DNA of 64,000 bases from Symbiodinium natans (Eukaryota > Sar > Dinophyceae > Suessiales > Symbiodiniaceae), in the NCBI GenBank assembly GCA_905221605.1, contig CAJNDS010001079.1, forward strand, positions 712,001 through 776,000, in the 5' to 3' direction. Within the stretch, counting starts at the first letter, position 1, and each line of letters begins with the position of its first letter. The position numbers were made by a program, and so were the translations under genes. Positions 45,295 to 55,575 of the stretch are shown here, piece by piece. The notes below the pieces were generated by a model, which made no database searches, was not told the DNA's origin, and was given only the letters and a program-made list of their open reading frames with translations.

Positions 45295-45361
45295 CCTTTC
45301 TTGCCTCTGCCGCCAGCTCCAAGCAGCGGAGCATGGCCGTCACAGCCGGGAGGGAGGCCAC
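45295..45361 (-). CDS. Large-gene exon
   Basis: The 67-nt exon encodes VASLPAVTAMLRCLELAAEA then RK. The acceptor is TTAAG|G and the donor G|GTTTTGGGGAGGGGTTTAGGG. The phase joins 44403-44762 if one G is dropped (AGG acceptor). Confidence 0.8.
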
Positions 45362-45654
45362 CTTAAGGTGGGCTCAGGTGCCAGCATAAGGGCGGAATTT
45401 CCGGCCCTGTTAGGATGAGGATGCTTAGCTTAAGGCTCTCAGAGTTCGGTAGTTCAGGCTTCGGACCGTTTTGAGGATTTGGGGGTCTGAGGGATGTTGT
45501 TCCGGCGCACGCACTCCAGGACACGTCAGGCGAGGCTGTAGGGTTGAGGGGTTTTAGGGTTGAGGGCTGCTTCAGCGCTGGGGTAGGAAAAATCCCTGGT
45601 TGGACCCTGAAGCCCCCTAGACCCGCCCATGCCAAAAAGCCCCCAGGCGCGGGC

Positions 45655-45733
45655 GCAGAAACATCCCGAATCCGGGGCCCGGACGTCCGTCTTCTGCATG
45701 AGCTCCAGCATGGCAAGGATCATCCCCGCATGC
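45655..45733 (-). CDS. Large-gene exon
   Basis: The exon encodes HAGMILAMLELMQKTDVRAP then DSGCFC. The acceptor CAGCAG|G follows CCCTACACCCTCAACC on the gene strand. The donor is GC. Confidence 0.75.
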
Positions 45734-46136
45734 CTGCTGGTTGAGGGTGGTTGAGGGTGTAGGGCTTAGGGCGGTAGTTCTTAAAGGTGGCTTCGCTGGG
45801 GAAGCAGGCATGTGTGCGATCGGGATTACGTGCATGCTCTGCAGAGCTCTTTGCTTGCTTACCTACCTACAGGACTTGCATAGTGACTTGCCATGGACTA
45901 CGTGAGACATCCATGTGCATGCATGACACAAGTCTAATGCGCATCAAAGCACATTAAAAGTAAGTATGTACAGAGACGCCTATGCAAGATGCGTGTCGAG
46001 GCCCAGGTGCGAAGCATGCTGGTTGTGGGGGAAGTTCTGAATCCACTCCTTTTTCCTAACCTGTTTTTAAAGGCCCCCTGTGTAACATACTCAGCCTCGG
46101 TTCACAAGAGCTGCAACATCTTCTCACCTACGCCTA

Positions 46137-46193
46137 GCCCTAAACCCTAACCCTAAACCCTAAACCCCAAACCCTAAACCCTAAACCCTCAAC
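46137..46193. repeat. CCCTAAA array at an intron start
   Basis: Eight CCCTAAA units. On the gene strand the intron begins GTTGAGGGTTTAGGG right after exon 46194-46277. Confidence 0.95.
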
Positions 46194-46277
46194 CCTCCTA
46201 GCGCCCTGAGCTGCGGGCCCAAGCTGTGCCGTCGTCTGGTGGTTGGAAACAGTGGTGATTTGAAAGAGATCCAACGC
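46194..46277 (-). CDS. Large-gene exon between two telomere arrays
   Basis: The 84-nt exon encodes ALDLFQITTVSNHQTTAQLG then PAAQGARR. The acceptor is TTTGAG|G, about 19 nt after CCCTAAA on the gene strand; the donor is GG|GTTGAGGG. The phase to 45655-45733 works. Confidence 0.85.
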
Positions 46278-46295
46278 CTCAAAGATGGGCACAAG

Positions 46296-46475
46296 CTTAG
46301 GGTTTAGGGTTTAGGGTTTAGGGTTTAGGGTTTAGGGTTTAGGGTTTAGGGTTTAGGGTTTAAGGTTTAGGGTTTAGGGTTTAGGGTTTCGGGTTTCGGG
46401 TTTCGGGTTTAGGGTTTAGGGTTTAGGGTTTAGGGTTTAGGGTTTAGGGTTTAGGGTTTAGGGTTTAGGGTTTAG
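46296..46475. repeat. TTTAGGG array at an intron end
   Basis: About 25 TTTAGGG units with three TTTCGGG variants. On the gene strand this is CCCTAAA leading to the acceptor of exon 46194-46277. Confidence 0.95.
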
Positions 46476-46572
46476 TTTACAACCCCTTGGGGTCTTTTAG
46501 ATGTCAAGCGCTTGCTTGGGGGGGTTCTTGTTGCCCAGTCGGTAGGCTTACACTCAGGTGTTCCTGCAGAGT

Positions 46573-46666
46573 TTGGGGTTGAGGGTTTAGGGTTTAGGGC
46601 TTGGGGTTTAGGGTTTAGGGTTTAGGGTCTAGGGTTTAGGGTTTAGGGTTTAGGGTTTAGGGTTCA
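46573..46666. repeat. TTTAGGG array
   Basis: About 13 units of the same orientation as 46296-46475, in the same intron, separated from it by about 97 bp. Confidence 0.95.
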
Positions 46667-46724
46667 GAGAAGCGAGGTCTGACAACCCTGATTGGGATGT
46701 ACCCCTTTATACCAACAGTCCTTT

Positions 46725-46760
46725 ATAGGGATGATCATAGGGGGGTATGATCATCCCTAT
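46725..46760. repeat. Perfect intronic hairpin
   Basis: Arms ATAGGGATGATCAT and ATGATCATCCCTAT (14 bp, perfect) flank an 8-nt loop. It sits within a longer imperfect palindrome of about 46700-46785. Confidence 0.85.
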
Positions 46761-47153
46761 TCGGGACTCTTAGACAAAGGGGGAACAGCCCAAAGCCCTG
46801 AGGAACAAAAGAACCTCAGCCCCGGAACCTGACCAACCACGGCTTGTAGACTTAAAAAAAAATCGCTGATCATTTTCATGGCTCGAGCGCTTTTGGGGCT
46901 TTCCGCGATTGGGGCGGGGGGGCACCTGATGGGGTCCTTACGATTTGATACACTAGGGGCCCTCCTTATCGTACATCGAAGCTACGGGAACCTACGGGCT
47001 TGGGGCCTTTCGGGACGTTTATGGCTACGCCTTCCAGGCAGTCCAGGCCCTTGAAAGCCCCTCCTGATGGCCGCACCCCAGTTTTTTTGGAAAGGGATCA
47101 GCGACTCAGGCCAAAGCTCGGCAGACGTAGCTAAGAGGCTAAGGGAATGAGGC

Positions 47154-47192
47154 CAAGAGGAGGTCAAGTCGGTCGGGAAGCAGCTCAGCGAG
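47154..47192 (-). CDS. Large-gene exon
   Basis: The 39-nt exon encodes LAELLPDRLDLLL. The acceptor is GGAGAG and the donor GC (TTG|GCCTC). In phase with 46194-46277. Confidence 0.6.
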
Positions 47193-47311
47193 CTCTCCTT
47201 CTACCAACCCCCAAAAAAAAAACCCTTGACGCCCTCCAGCTCGGGCATTTCACACCTCAGGCCCGGGCGGCAAGCAGGACCCGATTATGATCGCCCAGCC
47301 TGGCACTGGAG

Positions 47312-47321
47312 ACTCTCTCTC

Positions 47322-47372
<51 letters not shown>

Positions 47373-47450
47373 CAAGGCCACACGCGCGTGCTCTGTCGCC
47401 TCTCTCTCTCACACTCACACTCTCACTCTCACTCTCTCTCCCTCTCTCTC
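47312..47450. repeat. (CT)n microsatellite
   Basis: Several CT runs with CTGT and CACT interruptions, inside an intron. Confidence 0.9.
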
Positions 47451-47537
47451 TCTACTTGGAATGTACGAACAGAGGTACTTATTGCAGTACATTCACTAGT
47501 TCATTAGTTTTGTCTTCTGGGGAGGGGGTAAATAAAC

Positions 47538-47591
47538 ATGGCTGGAGCACTTGTCCTCGGCTGGTTGGTGCCCAAGCAGCCCTCTCAAAGC
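47538..47591 (-). CDS. Large-gene exon
   Basis: The 54-nt exon encodes ALRGLLGHQPAEDKCSSH. The acceptor is GCCCAG|G and the donor GTTTATTTACC. The phase from 48259-48366 fits with an AGG acceptor. Confidence 0.7.
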
Positions 47592-48189
47592 CTGGGCTTT
47601 GACTCGGCCGTAAGGGGGGTCGCGCGATCTGGAAAGGATGCTCCGGATATTTCACCGACAGGGTGAGGGCCGTTGAAGGCCTTTTGGGGCTTACGAGGAA
47701 GACAGCCTTCATGCCTCATTTGCCTCACCCTCTCCACTGCTGGCTACGTAAGAAGGCTCGTTTCACAGGAAGGCTCACTCTGAACAGACTGCCCCCACCT
47801 CAGAGCGAGACTGCTGCATTGAGCGCTTCATGTCACACCCAAACTCCATGTTTCGGCGCTTAGCGATTTTTGACTGAGGAAGAGGTCTACGAGGCTAGGC
47901 GATGTGCTCAGCCCCGGCTCAAAGGCCCAAAAAAGACCGCCTGGGCGCGGGGCACATGCGACGATTCCATGCGGCAGGGAAAGTCCCAGCCTAGGGCCCG
48001 GAAGTGTGGGAGAGGGAGGGGAGAGAGAGGGGGAGGGGGGGGAAGAGAGCGCAGGGCCCAAGTTCGACTTTGGGATTGAAAGGGTTGTGTTCTTTTGTCT
48101 TTTTTTTGGGGGGGGTCTAACCACGGCACAGGGCAGACTAAAATAGTCTTTACGGCATGGCATATGAAAAAAAAAACATAAAGCCTTGC

Positions 48190-48258
48190 CCTAGACCCTA
48201 AACCCTGAACCCTGAACCCTAAACCCTAAACCCTAAACCCTACACCCGAAACCTAAAC
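48190..48258. repeat. CCCTAAA array at an intron start
   Basis: About nine CCCTAAA/CCCTGAA units. On the gene strand the intron begins GTTTAGGTTTCGGGTGTAGGG right after exon 48259-48366. Confidence 0.9.
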
Positions 48259-48366
48259 CCTCCCATCTCCTTCGGAGCACGACATGGGAGAAGGTCTCCC
48301 AATTCTGCAAAAGCTGGGTCTCGAGCATTTGCGAAAGTTGAGAAGCTTCAGATCGACCTCGGAGCG
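48259..48366 (-). CDS. Large-gene exon
   Basis: The exon encodes SEASQLSQMLETQLLQNWET then FSHVVLRRRWE. The donor is G|GTTTAGG. The acceptor is either ACAAAAG or the CCGAG six bases later. Confidence 0.8.
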
Positions 48367-48401
48367 CTTTTGTAGATATATGGGGTCCCTTAATCATTAG
48401 A

Positions 48402-48410
48402 ATGTTTTTT

Positions 48411-48441
<31 letters not shown>

Positions 48442-48445
48442 GGGG
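48402..48445. repeat. Poly-T/poly-G run
   Basis: About 18 T followed by about 25 G, a homopolymer junction that is liable to sequencing error. Confidence 0.8.
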
Positions 48446-48808
48446 TGGTGGTATCATACGATAATTACAAAGGGACCATATGGGAAAATTTTGTAGGTTG
48501 TAATTGTACTTAATGTTTCTATTCTGTTTGTTTGTTTTCTTTTTTTGGGGAGGCGGGGGGGTGGCGGGGTGGGGGGAGCGTGGGCGCTTGTAGGGTTGCT
48601 GCAAGTCAATGGCGTATAAGTGGTACGGATGTTGGGACTTAGGGTGCAGGATGTGAGGCTGAGGGCTCTAAGCCTCTCTGAGATGTAGGGTGCTTAGGAT
48701 GTCCCCTAAACCCTAAACCCTACACCCTAAACCCTAAACCCTAAACCCTAAACCCTAAACCCTTACGGTTATGATTGGGCTTGGACGCTCTGAGCCTCGA
48801 GCTCTGGC

Positions 48809-48856
48809 CAAAACGCGAGTCCAGGATGGCTCCCGTCACCCTCAGGGCTGCCACGC
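48809..48856 (-). CDS. Large-gene exon
   Basis: The exon encodes VAALRVTGAILDSRF. The acceptor is GTGCAG|G and the donor probably GC. Its phase to 49107-49169 fits with an AGG acceptor. Confidence 0.65.
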
Positions 48857-49009
48857 CTGCACCGGAATCCTAAATCCTAAACCTTAATTTCCTAAGGTCC
48901 AAAATCCCAACATCCAAGAATGCTAAGCCGTGATGACGGAGCAACCTAAACCCCAAAACTCCAAGCCCCTGAGCCCGAACACTACCCCCCCCCCCCCCCC
49001 CCCCCCCGC

Positions 49010-49106
49010 AACCCCTAAACCTAAACCCCCTAAACCCTAAACTTCCCTAAGCCCTAGACCCTAAACCCTGAACCCTACACCCTAAGCCCTAAAACCTTAA
49101 CCCAAC
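49010..49106. repeat. CCCTAAA array at an intron start
   Basis: About 11 CCCTAAA-type units. On the gene strand the intron begins GTTGGGTTAAGGTTTTAGGG right after exon 49107-49169. Confidence 0.9.
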
Positions 49107-49169
49107 CAATCCAGTGACCGCAGACGGCCAGCGCCTGCATCGGGTCCCACGGCCTGGATGCTCTGCAGC
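49107..49169 (-). CDS. Large-gene exon
   Basis: The 63-nt exon encodes LQSIQAVGPDAGAGRLRSLD. The acceptor is TCCCAG|G and the donor G|GTTGGG. In phase with 49419-49510. Confidence 0.75.
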
Positions 49170-49418
49170 CTGGGAACGAGGGCCCAGCAGATCGTTCTCG
49201 GGTTCTGGTGGTTGAGGACTCTGGGCTTCTGCCGTTTATCATGGAGAACCTCCAAAACAACGCACATACACCCTCACGAAACATTTCTGAAACGCTATAC
49301 ACCCTGAACTTGATACTTATAACTAGATTTTTGAACAACAAAATCATAATATGGTACTGTTATCATACAAACGTATAACACTATGATGTCATAAGAATAG
49401 AAAGTATATTTCAGAAAC

Positions 49419-49510
49419 TCGAGCGGGTGGAAACGCGGAAGTGCTTTGGTCGCGGAGCTCGCCTCCAGCCAGACGTCGCTGAGAAAAGCCAAGAGGCAGT
49501 CGCCGTTCTT
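49419..49510 (-). CDS. Large-gene exon
   Basis: The 92-nt exon encodes KNGDCLLAFLSDVWLEASSA then TKALPRFHPL. The acceptor is GCAACAAG and the donor GA|GTTTCTG. Confidence 0.8.
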
Positions 49511-49599
49511 CTTGTTGCAGAAAGTTTAGGGCTTCAGGTTCTGTATAAACAAAACAAACAAATACAGAAATACACAATAAATAAATAAACAATATAAGT

Positions 49600-49604
49600 T
49601 TCGA

Positions 49605-49638
<34 letters not shown>

Positions 49639-49722
49639 CGTATATATATATATATATATAATGCCTACATGTTTTTCGCTGAGAGTTAAGTTTCTATACG
49701 TGTGAAAGAACAATATCAATAT

Positions 49723-49783
<61 letters not shown>

Positions 49784-49825
49784 TATACATACATACATAT
49801 ATATATATATAGATAGATATATAAG
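49600..49825. repeat. (TA)n/(TATACA)n microsatellite
   Basis: Two long AT-dinucleotide blocks separated by about 70 bp, in an intron. Confidence 0.9.
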
Positions 49826-49849
49826 AGGGTGTTCACAAGGCTTCAGGGC

Positions 49850-49894
49850 GTCTGAGGCCGCGGCAGCTCACAGAGCTCGGAGAGCAGGCCCGGC
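49850..49894 (-). CDS. Large-gene exon
   Basis: The 45-nt exon encodes [14 protein letters not shown]. The acceptor is GCGGAAG|G and the donor GC. In phase with 50793-50875. Confidence 0.65.
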
Positions 49895-49951
49895 CTTCCG
49901 CGGGGCTCCCAGAAACCCTTTTGGGAACCGGAAGTCTACTATGCTGATATA

Positions 49952-50050
49952 GGGTTTAGGGTTTAGGGTTTAGGGTTTAGGGTTTAGGGTTTAGGGTTTG
50001 GGGTTTAGGGTTTAGGGTTTAGGGTTTAGGGTTTAGGGTTTAGGGTTTAA
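49952..50050. repeat. TTTAGGG array at an intron end
   Basis: About 14 TTTAGGG units. On the gene strand this is CCCTAAA, about 58 nt before the acceptor of exon 49850-49894. Confidence 0.95.
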
Positions 50051-50229
50051 GGTTATACAACAAAGACCAAGTGCAAAAATGTAATAACGACGACATCATA
50101 TAACAAGGCAATGTATACTTGCCATGTAGGAACAATACAAACACCTAAATCCTGAAGGCCCTAAGCCATAAGCACTAAACTAAAACTTGATCCCAGATGA
50201 GATTGAAGAGACGAAAAGACAAAAAGAAT

Positions 50230-50592
50230 AGATAAAAGAAAGAGAGAAACAGAGAGAGATAGAGAGAGAGAGAGAAAGAGAAAGAGAAAGAGAAAGAGAA
50301 AGAGAAAGAGAAAGAGAAAGAGAAAGAGAAAGAGAAAGAGAAAGAGGAAGAGAGAGAGAGAGAAGAAGAGACAGTAAGGACGAGAGAGAGAGAGAGAGAA
50401 GAAGAAGAAGAGAGCAAGAGAGTGAGAGAGAGAGAGAAGAAGAGAGCAAGAGGGAGAGAGAGAGAGAGAGAGCAGAAGAGCGCCACAGAGAAAAGAAGAG
50501 AGAGAGAGAGAGAAGCAAGAAACACAAAAAAACAGAAGAGAGAGAGAGAGAGAGAGAAGAAGAGAGAGAGAAGAAGCAAGAGAGAAGAAGAA
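50230..50592. repeat. (GA)n and (GAAA)n microsatellite
   Basis: About 360 bp of AGAGAG and AGAAAG units in an intron. The long Ser/Leu-rich frame on the minus strand (50175-50603) is a composition artefact. Confidence 0.9.
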
Positions 50593-50792
50593 AGAGACTT
50601 CATGTCAGTTTCAGGTTCAGGAAAGGTTGGGCTGCAAGAGACGACAAGGGATGCCTCGATGGTTTAAAGGTTCAGGAGGCATTTTGAGGGGATAGGGGGT
50701 TAGGGTTTAGGGGTCAGGGTTGTTTGGGCGGTTTAGGGGTTCAGGGCGCACCTAAACCCTCAACCCTACACCCTAAACCCTAGACCCTAAAC

Positions 50793-50875
50793 CCTGAATG
50801 TGGACATTTCGCTGCCGGAGCCTCTTCTGCAAGTATTGCTGCAGCATGCTTGGGCCTGAGCGGTCCAGCAGCCAG
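50793..50875 (-). CDS. Large-gene exon
   Basis: The 83-nt exon encodes LAAGPLRPKHAAAILAEEAP then AAKCPHS. The acceptor is TGCACAG and the donor GG|GTTTAGGGTCTAGGG. In phase with both neighbours. Confidence 0.8.
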
Positions 50876-50966
50876 CTGTGCAAAGTTATTCAGGAGGTTT
50901 ACGGGCTTGGACATATACGGCTCAGGAATGAGGGCCCTTTGAGGCTTTGAAGTTCCCGGCAACCAC

Positions 50967-51032
50967 CCAGCTTGGCGCGTCGCCAACGTGCTTTATGGAG
51001 TTGCAGATGGCCAGCAGCGCTATCGCCACCAC
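50967..51032 (-). CDS. Large-gene exon
   Basis: The 66-nt exon encodes VVAIALLAICNSIKHVGDAP then SW, a hydrophobic helix. The acceptor is CTGCAG|G and the donor GTGGTTG. Confidence 0.85.
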
Positions 51033-51639
51033 CTGCAGACACCCACTGAAATATCCACTTTTATACTACGAATGGAGCATCCGAAGCCCGAAGTCCCCAA
51101 ACCCTCAACCCTAAATCCCAAGTCCAAACTCCGCAATGTCCAGACTTGCTTAATTGCTGCGAAGAGATCTGGGCCTCCTGTCTACCCTCCAGGCTGCGCG
51201 CGCGGCACCTCGGGTCAGCAACCCTGAGCCCTAAAACCTCTTGCATCCGGTTCATGTGACACGCCCTAGACCCTAAAGCCTACACCCCCTGACCTTTTTC
51301 CAACAAACCCTTAAAAAAGGGCCTTGGGTTTTTGCGAGGATTCTGATCTGGAGATCCTCATAGAACCTAGGGAAACATGTCGAAGTAGGGTCTATGTTGC
51401 TTGTATCCCCAACAGGACACCCAGTATATACACTCACCAATAGTAACAAGGAACCTTATATACACTCACCAAAAACAGAAATATAAACCCTGCTTCAATG
51501 TGGCTGCCAGCTCTTCACCTCTGTGTGACTCCTCTGGGCTGCCACTGTTTGGGGCACGGACCACAGACGAAGCTGCAGGGTCACGGCCTTCGAAATCAGG
51601 AATTCTTCTTGCTGTTGTTTGTTGTCCCTTAGTGTCATG

Positions 51640-51960
51640 GTGACTAGGACGATTAAACACAACTCTTACCGTGATTACAATGCATACTATGTGTTGATTA
51701 TGATGACTACTGCGACGAGTATCACTACTCTGACTAGTATTCAGAATTGTCTTATTATTGTTGGGTTTACATACAACTATTGCGATAATTACGACAATTG
51801 TTCGCAATACGATGCTCAGTAGTACGACTATGCTAGTTGTCGTTTCTACTATGCATATGATGACTACTACGCGTGTTGGCATTTTACGAATACTAGTTAT
51901 CATTCTTGTTCTTCTCGTTTCTCTTACTTTGGTCGAACTGGCTCTGTTCCTGAGTGCGAG
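51640..51960. repeat. Degenerate ACT/TAC-biased trinucleotide patch
   Basis: About 320 bp are biased towards imperfect trinucleotides such as GACTACTGC and TACGAC, without a strict repeat. It is similar in style to 8915-9075 and 61320-61430. Confidence 0.45.
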
Positions 51961-52079
51961 ACTGGCCGAATTGCATCTGTGATCAAGGGAGATTCCTGCG
52001 GCGAGCGAGTTTGAGGCTTTAGGGTCTGCAGTGCAGGGTTCAGGTGTAGGTTCTTCCGGTTTAGGGCTGAAGGTGTAGG

Positions 52080-52330
52080 GTTTAGGGTTCGTGAACCACA
52101 CATTTGTGGCAGGTGCATCAGAAATCTTTGAAAACCCACTTTCATGACGAACCTCGGAAATCTTCAGTGGAGAAGATGTCCCAGCCCAATGCAACCACCC
52201 AAAATCTTCACAATCAACGGCACGGAGGATGTTCAAGGACTTAGAAAACATAGAATCAGAAGGCTCGGAAATCAATGACGACAAGGCTTGCAACCAAACG
52301 CCAAAATCGCGCTCGTTTCGCTGCTTTACT
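52080..52330 (-). CDS. Open fragment with unusual base use
   Basis: The minus frame encodes DFGVWLQALSSLISEPSDSM and later DCEDFGWLHWAGTSSPLKIS. Codons end mostly in T or A, unlike the GC-ending codons of surrounding exons. It may be a fragment of an intronic mobile element or another gene. No family was recognised. Confidence 0.4.
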
Positions 52331-52940
52331 GTCGATTGTTAAATCGTGGCAGGCTCTATCCCGCCCCACGCCGTCTGAGGGGGCCAAAACCATCCAAAAC
52401 CTCGTCTGTCGGGTTTGGGTCCAAACTCATTCAAGGCTGGGCCGGGACGCGGAGGCGTTCCCTCCAAAACTTCTTAACCCCCGGCTTTCCGCGCAAAAAA
52501 GGGGGGCAATTTGGGACTCCAGCTCCAGCCTTCAGCCTGGGTCCGTCTCCATACTAATCACTTTCCGGAGGGAAACGGAAAGCAAATGACATTACGTCCT
52601 CCGCGCGCGCAAAAATCCCACATTGGGGTTGGCAAAATTGCGACACTCGAACGATGGAGGGGCAACTGGCTCCCTACGTATCGGGCCTTCGACAAGCACA
52701 GAGTGTCAAAAACATTTGCAGTTTGGGCAGTTGTGCAACTGCAAGTGCCGAGTATGTATATCACACACAGACTACAACCGAAAAAGGGGCAGTAATTTGT
52801 CGGAGAAAAAACATCGGCGAGCGCAATAGTTCAACGCACGCATGTGCGCAGAACGTCCCCTGACTAATGCGCGCTGCAACCCCAAAAACCCGAAACCCTC
52901 CCCATAAACTGCCATAAACCCCAACCCCACTGAACCCTAC

Positions 52941-53017
52941 CTCGCCCTTCCGGGGGCCTCAAACTGCTTTGAGAGCTCCTCGAAGGACGGCTCCGCAGTC
53001 GCCTCAAGCACACCCAC
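52941..53017 (-). CDS. Large-gene exon
   Basis: The 77-nt exon encodes VGVLEATAEPSFEELSKQFE then APGRA. The acceptor is AGGGAG|G and the donor AG|GTAGGGTTCAG. Confidence 0.8.
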
Positions 53018-53097
53018 CTCCCTTATGCGAGGGTCGAGTCTGAGGGGCTTGGGCCGCGCTCTCGACACGAAAAGCCATAAGGCCAGAGGCCACATTA

Positions 53098-53205
53098 GGA
53101 GAGAGAGAGAGAGAGAGAGAAAGTGTATAGAGACAGAGGCAGAGACTGAGACAGAGACGGAGATGGAGAGAGAGAGAGAGAGAGAGAGACGGAGAGAGAG
53201 ACAGA
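53098..53205. repeat. (GA)n microsatellite
   Basis: GA runs with GACAGAGACGGAG interruptions, directly upstream of exon 52941-53017 on the gene strand. Confidence 0.9.
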
Positions 53206-53579
53206 GCACTCCTGAACCCCAAGCCCCGCTGGACACAGAACCAACAGAGGCTTAAACCAAACCCCACCAACCCTACACCCATGAACCCGTGAACCCGTGA
53301 ACCCATGAACCGAAAAAACCTTTAAAAAACCTAAACCCTTGAAAAAACCTTTAAAAAACGTTTAAAAAACCTAAACCCTTTGAACCCTGAATCCAAAACC
53401 CCAAACCCCGCCGCCCTCCAACAAAGGCTCCCAAGGCCCTGGCTATGGATGCTGGAACCTGGCAAACAGGGGCTCAGGGTGTCCGGTTTATGTTTTGAGG
53501 CCAAAGAGGGAGGCCACAGAAGACTTGCTCAGCAGGTTCTGAGGGACAACAAACAACCCAACTGCGCACATCGTGCTTG

Positions 53580-53760
53580 AAGCACACGGAGGGCCCTCCC
53601 GGGCGGCAGGCTCCTTCATCCACAGGTTTGCTGAAGCAGCTGCTCCAGCCGACAGCAGCCAGGTTCGAACGCGACTCCTTGAGCAGCTTGCGGTTTCCAG
53701 CTTGAGGCGAGCCAGTGGCAGTCCGGCGTCGGAGGGACGGAGGGACACCACGGGCACATC
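53580..53760 (-). CDS. Possible large-gene exon
   Basis: The minus frame encodes RKLLKESRSNLAAVGWSSCF and continues in protein-like composition. Limits and phase were not resolved. Confidence 0.4.
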
Positions 53761-54144
53761 GCTCTCCCACCTTCCTGCACGTCCTGCACGTGCCGGCCTC
53801 GCCGTCAGCCGCGAGCCGCGACGGCTTTGCAACTTAACGAGCCCCCAAAACATTGTCTATTTACGACCCAAATTTCCCTACTTGGCTACCCTGAACCCTC
53901 AACACTCTGAAACTCTCATTCAAAAAGTCCTCGACCCTGAACTCTCGAACGAAAACGCCGCAAGCAGCGGGCCTTGAGTACTGAGAGTTCCGAAGGGTTT
54001 GTCCCCTGGGCTGGGGAAGGTGCTCCAAAAACGGAGTTGCGGGACAGAAGTCGTAGATAGTTTGGGATTTGGGCTTAAAGTTCAAAGGGTTTCGGGTATC
54101 GGTTTTGGGGTTTAAGGGAGTGCTATAAATAGGTAACGGCACAC

Positions 54145-54276
54145 CCAGGTGGCGGCAGCGTTTCGCGAAGCCTCCAGGCCTTTACACTTCCTGCAGAGGC
54201 CGGCCAAGGCTAACGCTTGTGACAACGCGTCTTGTTCCACAACCTTGCGCAGTATGTCGTACACAAAGGCAAAACG
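54145..54276 (-). CDS. Large-gene exon
   Basis: The 132-nt exon (44 codons) encodes RFAFVYDILRKVVEQDALSQ and ALALAGLCRKCKGLEASRNA. It resembles a helical repeat, with a cysteine pair CRKC. The acceptor is TTTACAG and the donor GTGTGCC. Confidence 0.85.
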
Positions 54277-54698
54277 CTGTAAATACCAGTGTTTTCGGCA
54301 TGGTCGCCACAGGCATTGTGACAACGCAAACAAAAAGGCGAAATTTGGGCAGGGCCGCGACACGACGGGCGTTCTTAACCTCCCGCCCCCCTTTGTCCCC
54401 AGCCAAGAAACAGAAACCCTGAAGCCCTGAAGCCTGAAAAGTGGCTTAAAGACAGGGACCGTTATGGGTGCCGTCACCTAGAACTGGGGCATGGGGTTCT
54501 CACGGCATGATTGGTATATAGTGGCATGTGGTTTCGGGTTTGGGGGGCTGCATGGAGTTGATTTGTTCAGCCCTCAAGGTCCGAGGGCTTCGTGATGTTC
54601 AGGGTTAGGGGGGTGTTCCTTCTGAGGTGCTGGAAGAGTGCGCATTCTAAGAGTGGCCTTAAAGTGGTATCTCTGCAAGGGCCCTTCCTTTCACAAGC

Positions 54699-54739
54699 CT
54701 CCCCAAAACAGGTCACGCGAATTTCGAAACAGCTCCCAG
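54699..54739 (-). CDS. Large-gene exon
   Basis: The exon encodes WELFRNSRDLFWG. The acceptor is GGGCAG and the donor GC (GAG|GCTTGTG). Another frame (LAVWAAGSCFEIRV) is open here, so the frame is tentative. Confidence 0.5.
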
Positions 54740-54894
54740 CTGCCCAAACTGCCAGTAGGAGGGCCAAGGCTGCAGTAGGGTTGAGGGTTCGGGATTATAC
54801 CGTTGAGGATATATAGGGTTTAGGGTTTAGGGCTTAGGGCTTCGGACTGAGGGTTTATACTGTTGAGGGTATAGAGGGTTTAGGGGGAGAAGTC

Positions 54895-54957
54895 CGAGGG
54901 CGCGGCCACGGCTGAACTGGTTGGGATCTCGAATTGGAAATCGGCAAGATCGTAGTC
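54895..54957 (-). CDS. Large-gene exon
   Basis: The exon encodes DYDLADFQFEIPTSSAVAA. The acceptor is TGAGAG|G; the donor may be GT, GC or GA. In phase with 55511-55575. Confidence 0.7.
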
Positions 54958-55253
54958 CTCTCAAGCTCTCGCACCCGCGAACACAAAAAGACATCCGCAT
55001 AACTCTGCACACCCATGCATGTACCCTTGACATGTACCCTCCCTCGGCAGAACCCTAAGACCAAAACCCGAAAACCCTAAACCCTAAACCCTGAAACCCT
55101 AAACCCTGAAGCCTGATCCCTAAAACCCTTAGTACTAATACTGCGCGGGATAATAATTGACAACAGTGAAGGAAGCACAATTTCAATGTAATTACAAGGG
55201 ACGCGTGAATTACATTGCAGATTGTACGAACGAAACACGAACTCACTTCCATC

Positions 55254-55309
55254 GCGTGATAAAAGATTAAAGGGCCAAAAGGGAAGAAATATAGGGCCCT
55301 TTATCACGC
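55254..55309. repeat. Intronic foldback mini-element
   Basis: GCGTGATAAA plus AAAGGGCC at the left and GGGCCCTTTATCACGC at the right are complementary around about 17 nt, with a 5-nt bulge. Confidence 0.7.
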
Positions 55310-55399
55310 ATACGATATTAGAAGAGAGTTCTCGTTTACACGGTTAATGACTTCGTGTTCGTACTTCGTTCTCTCGCTCGTAATAAAAGCACGCGTTCT

Positions 55400-55510
55400 C
55401 CCTAAACCCTATATAAAACCTCAAACCCTAAAGCCTTAAACCCTAAACCCTGAACCCTTAACCCTTCCACCCTGAACCCCTAAACCCTTGAACGCTTAAA
55501 CCCTAAAAAC
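55400..55510. repeat. CCCTAAA array at an intron start
   Basis: About 12 degenerate CCCTAAA, CCCTTAA and CCCTTGAA units. On the gene strand the intron begins GTTTTTAGGGTTTAAGCG after exon 55511-55575. Confidence 0.85.
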
Positions 55511-55575
55511 CCTAAAAGGCTGTGGGTCCGCCTCCGCGCTGCAGGCGTCCCTGAAACTGGTGCTCCCGAGAACGC
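55511..55575 (-). CDS. Large-gene exon
   Basis: The 65-nt exon encodes VLGSTSFRDACSAEADPQPF then R. The acceptor is CCAAG|G and the donor AGG|GTTTTTAGGG. Confidence 0.7.

Noticed and set aside
50175-50603. Ser/Leu-rich minus-strand frame
   Set aside because: It is the translation of a (GA)n/(GAAA)n microsatellite.
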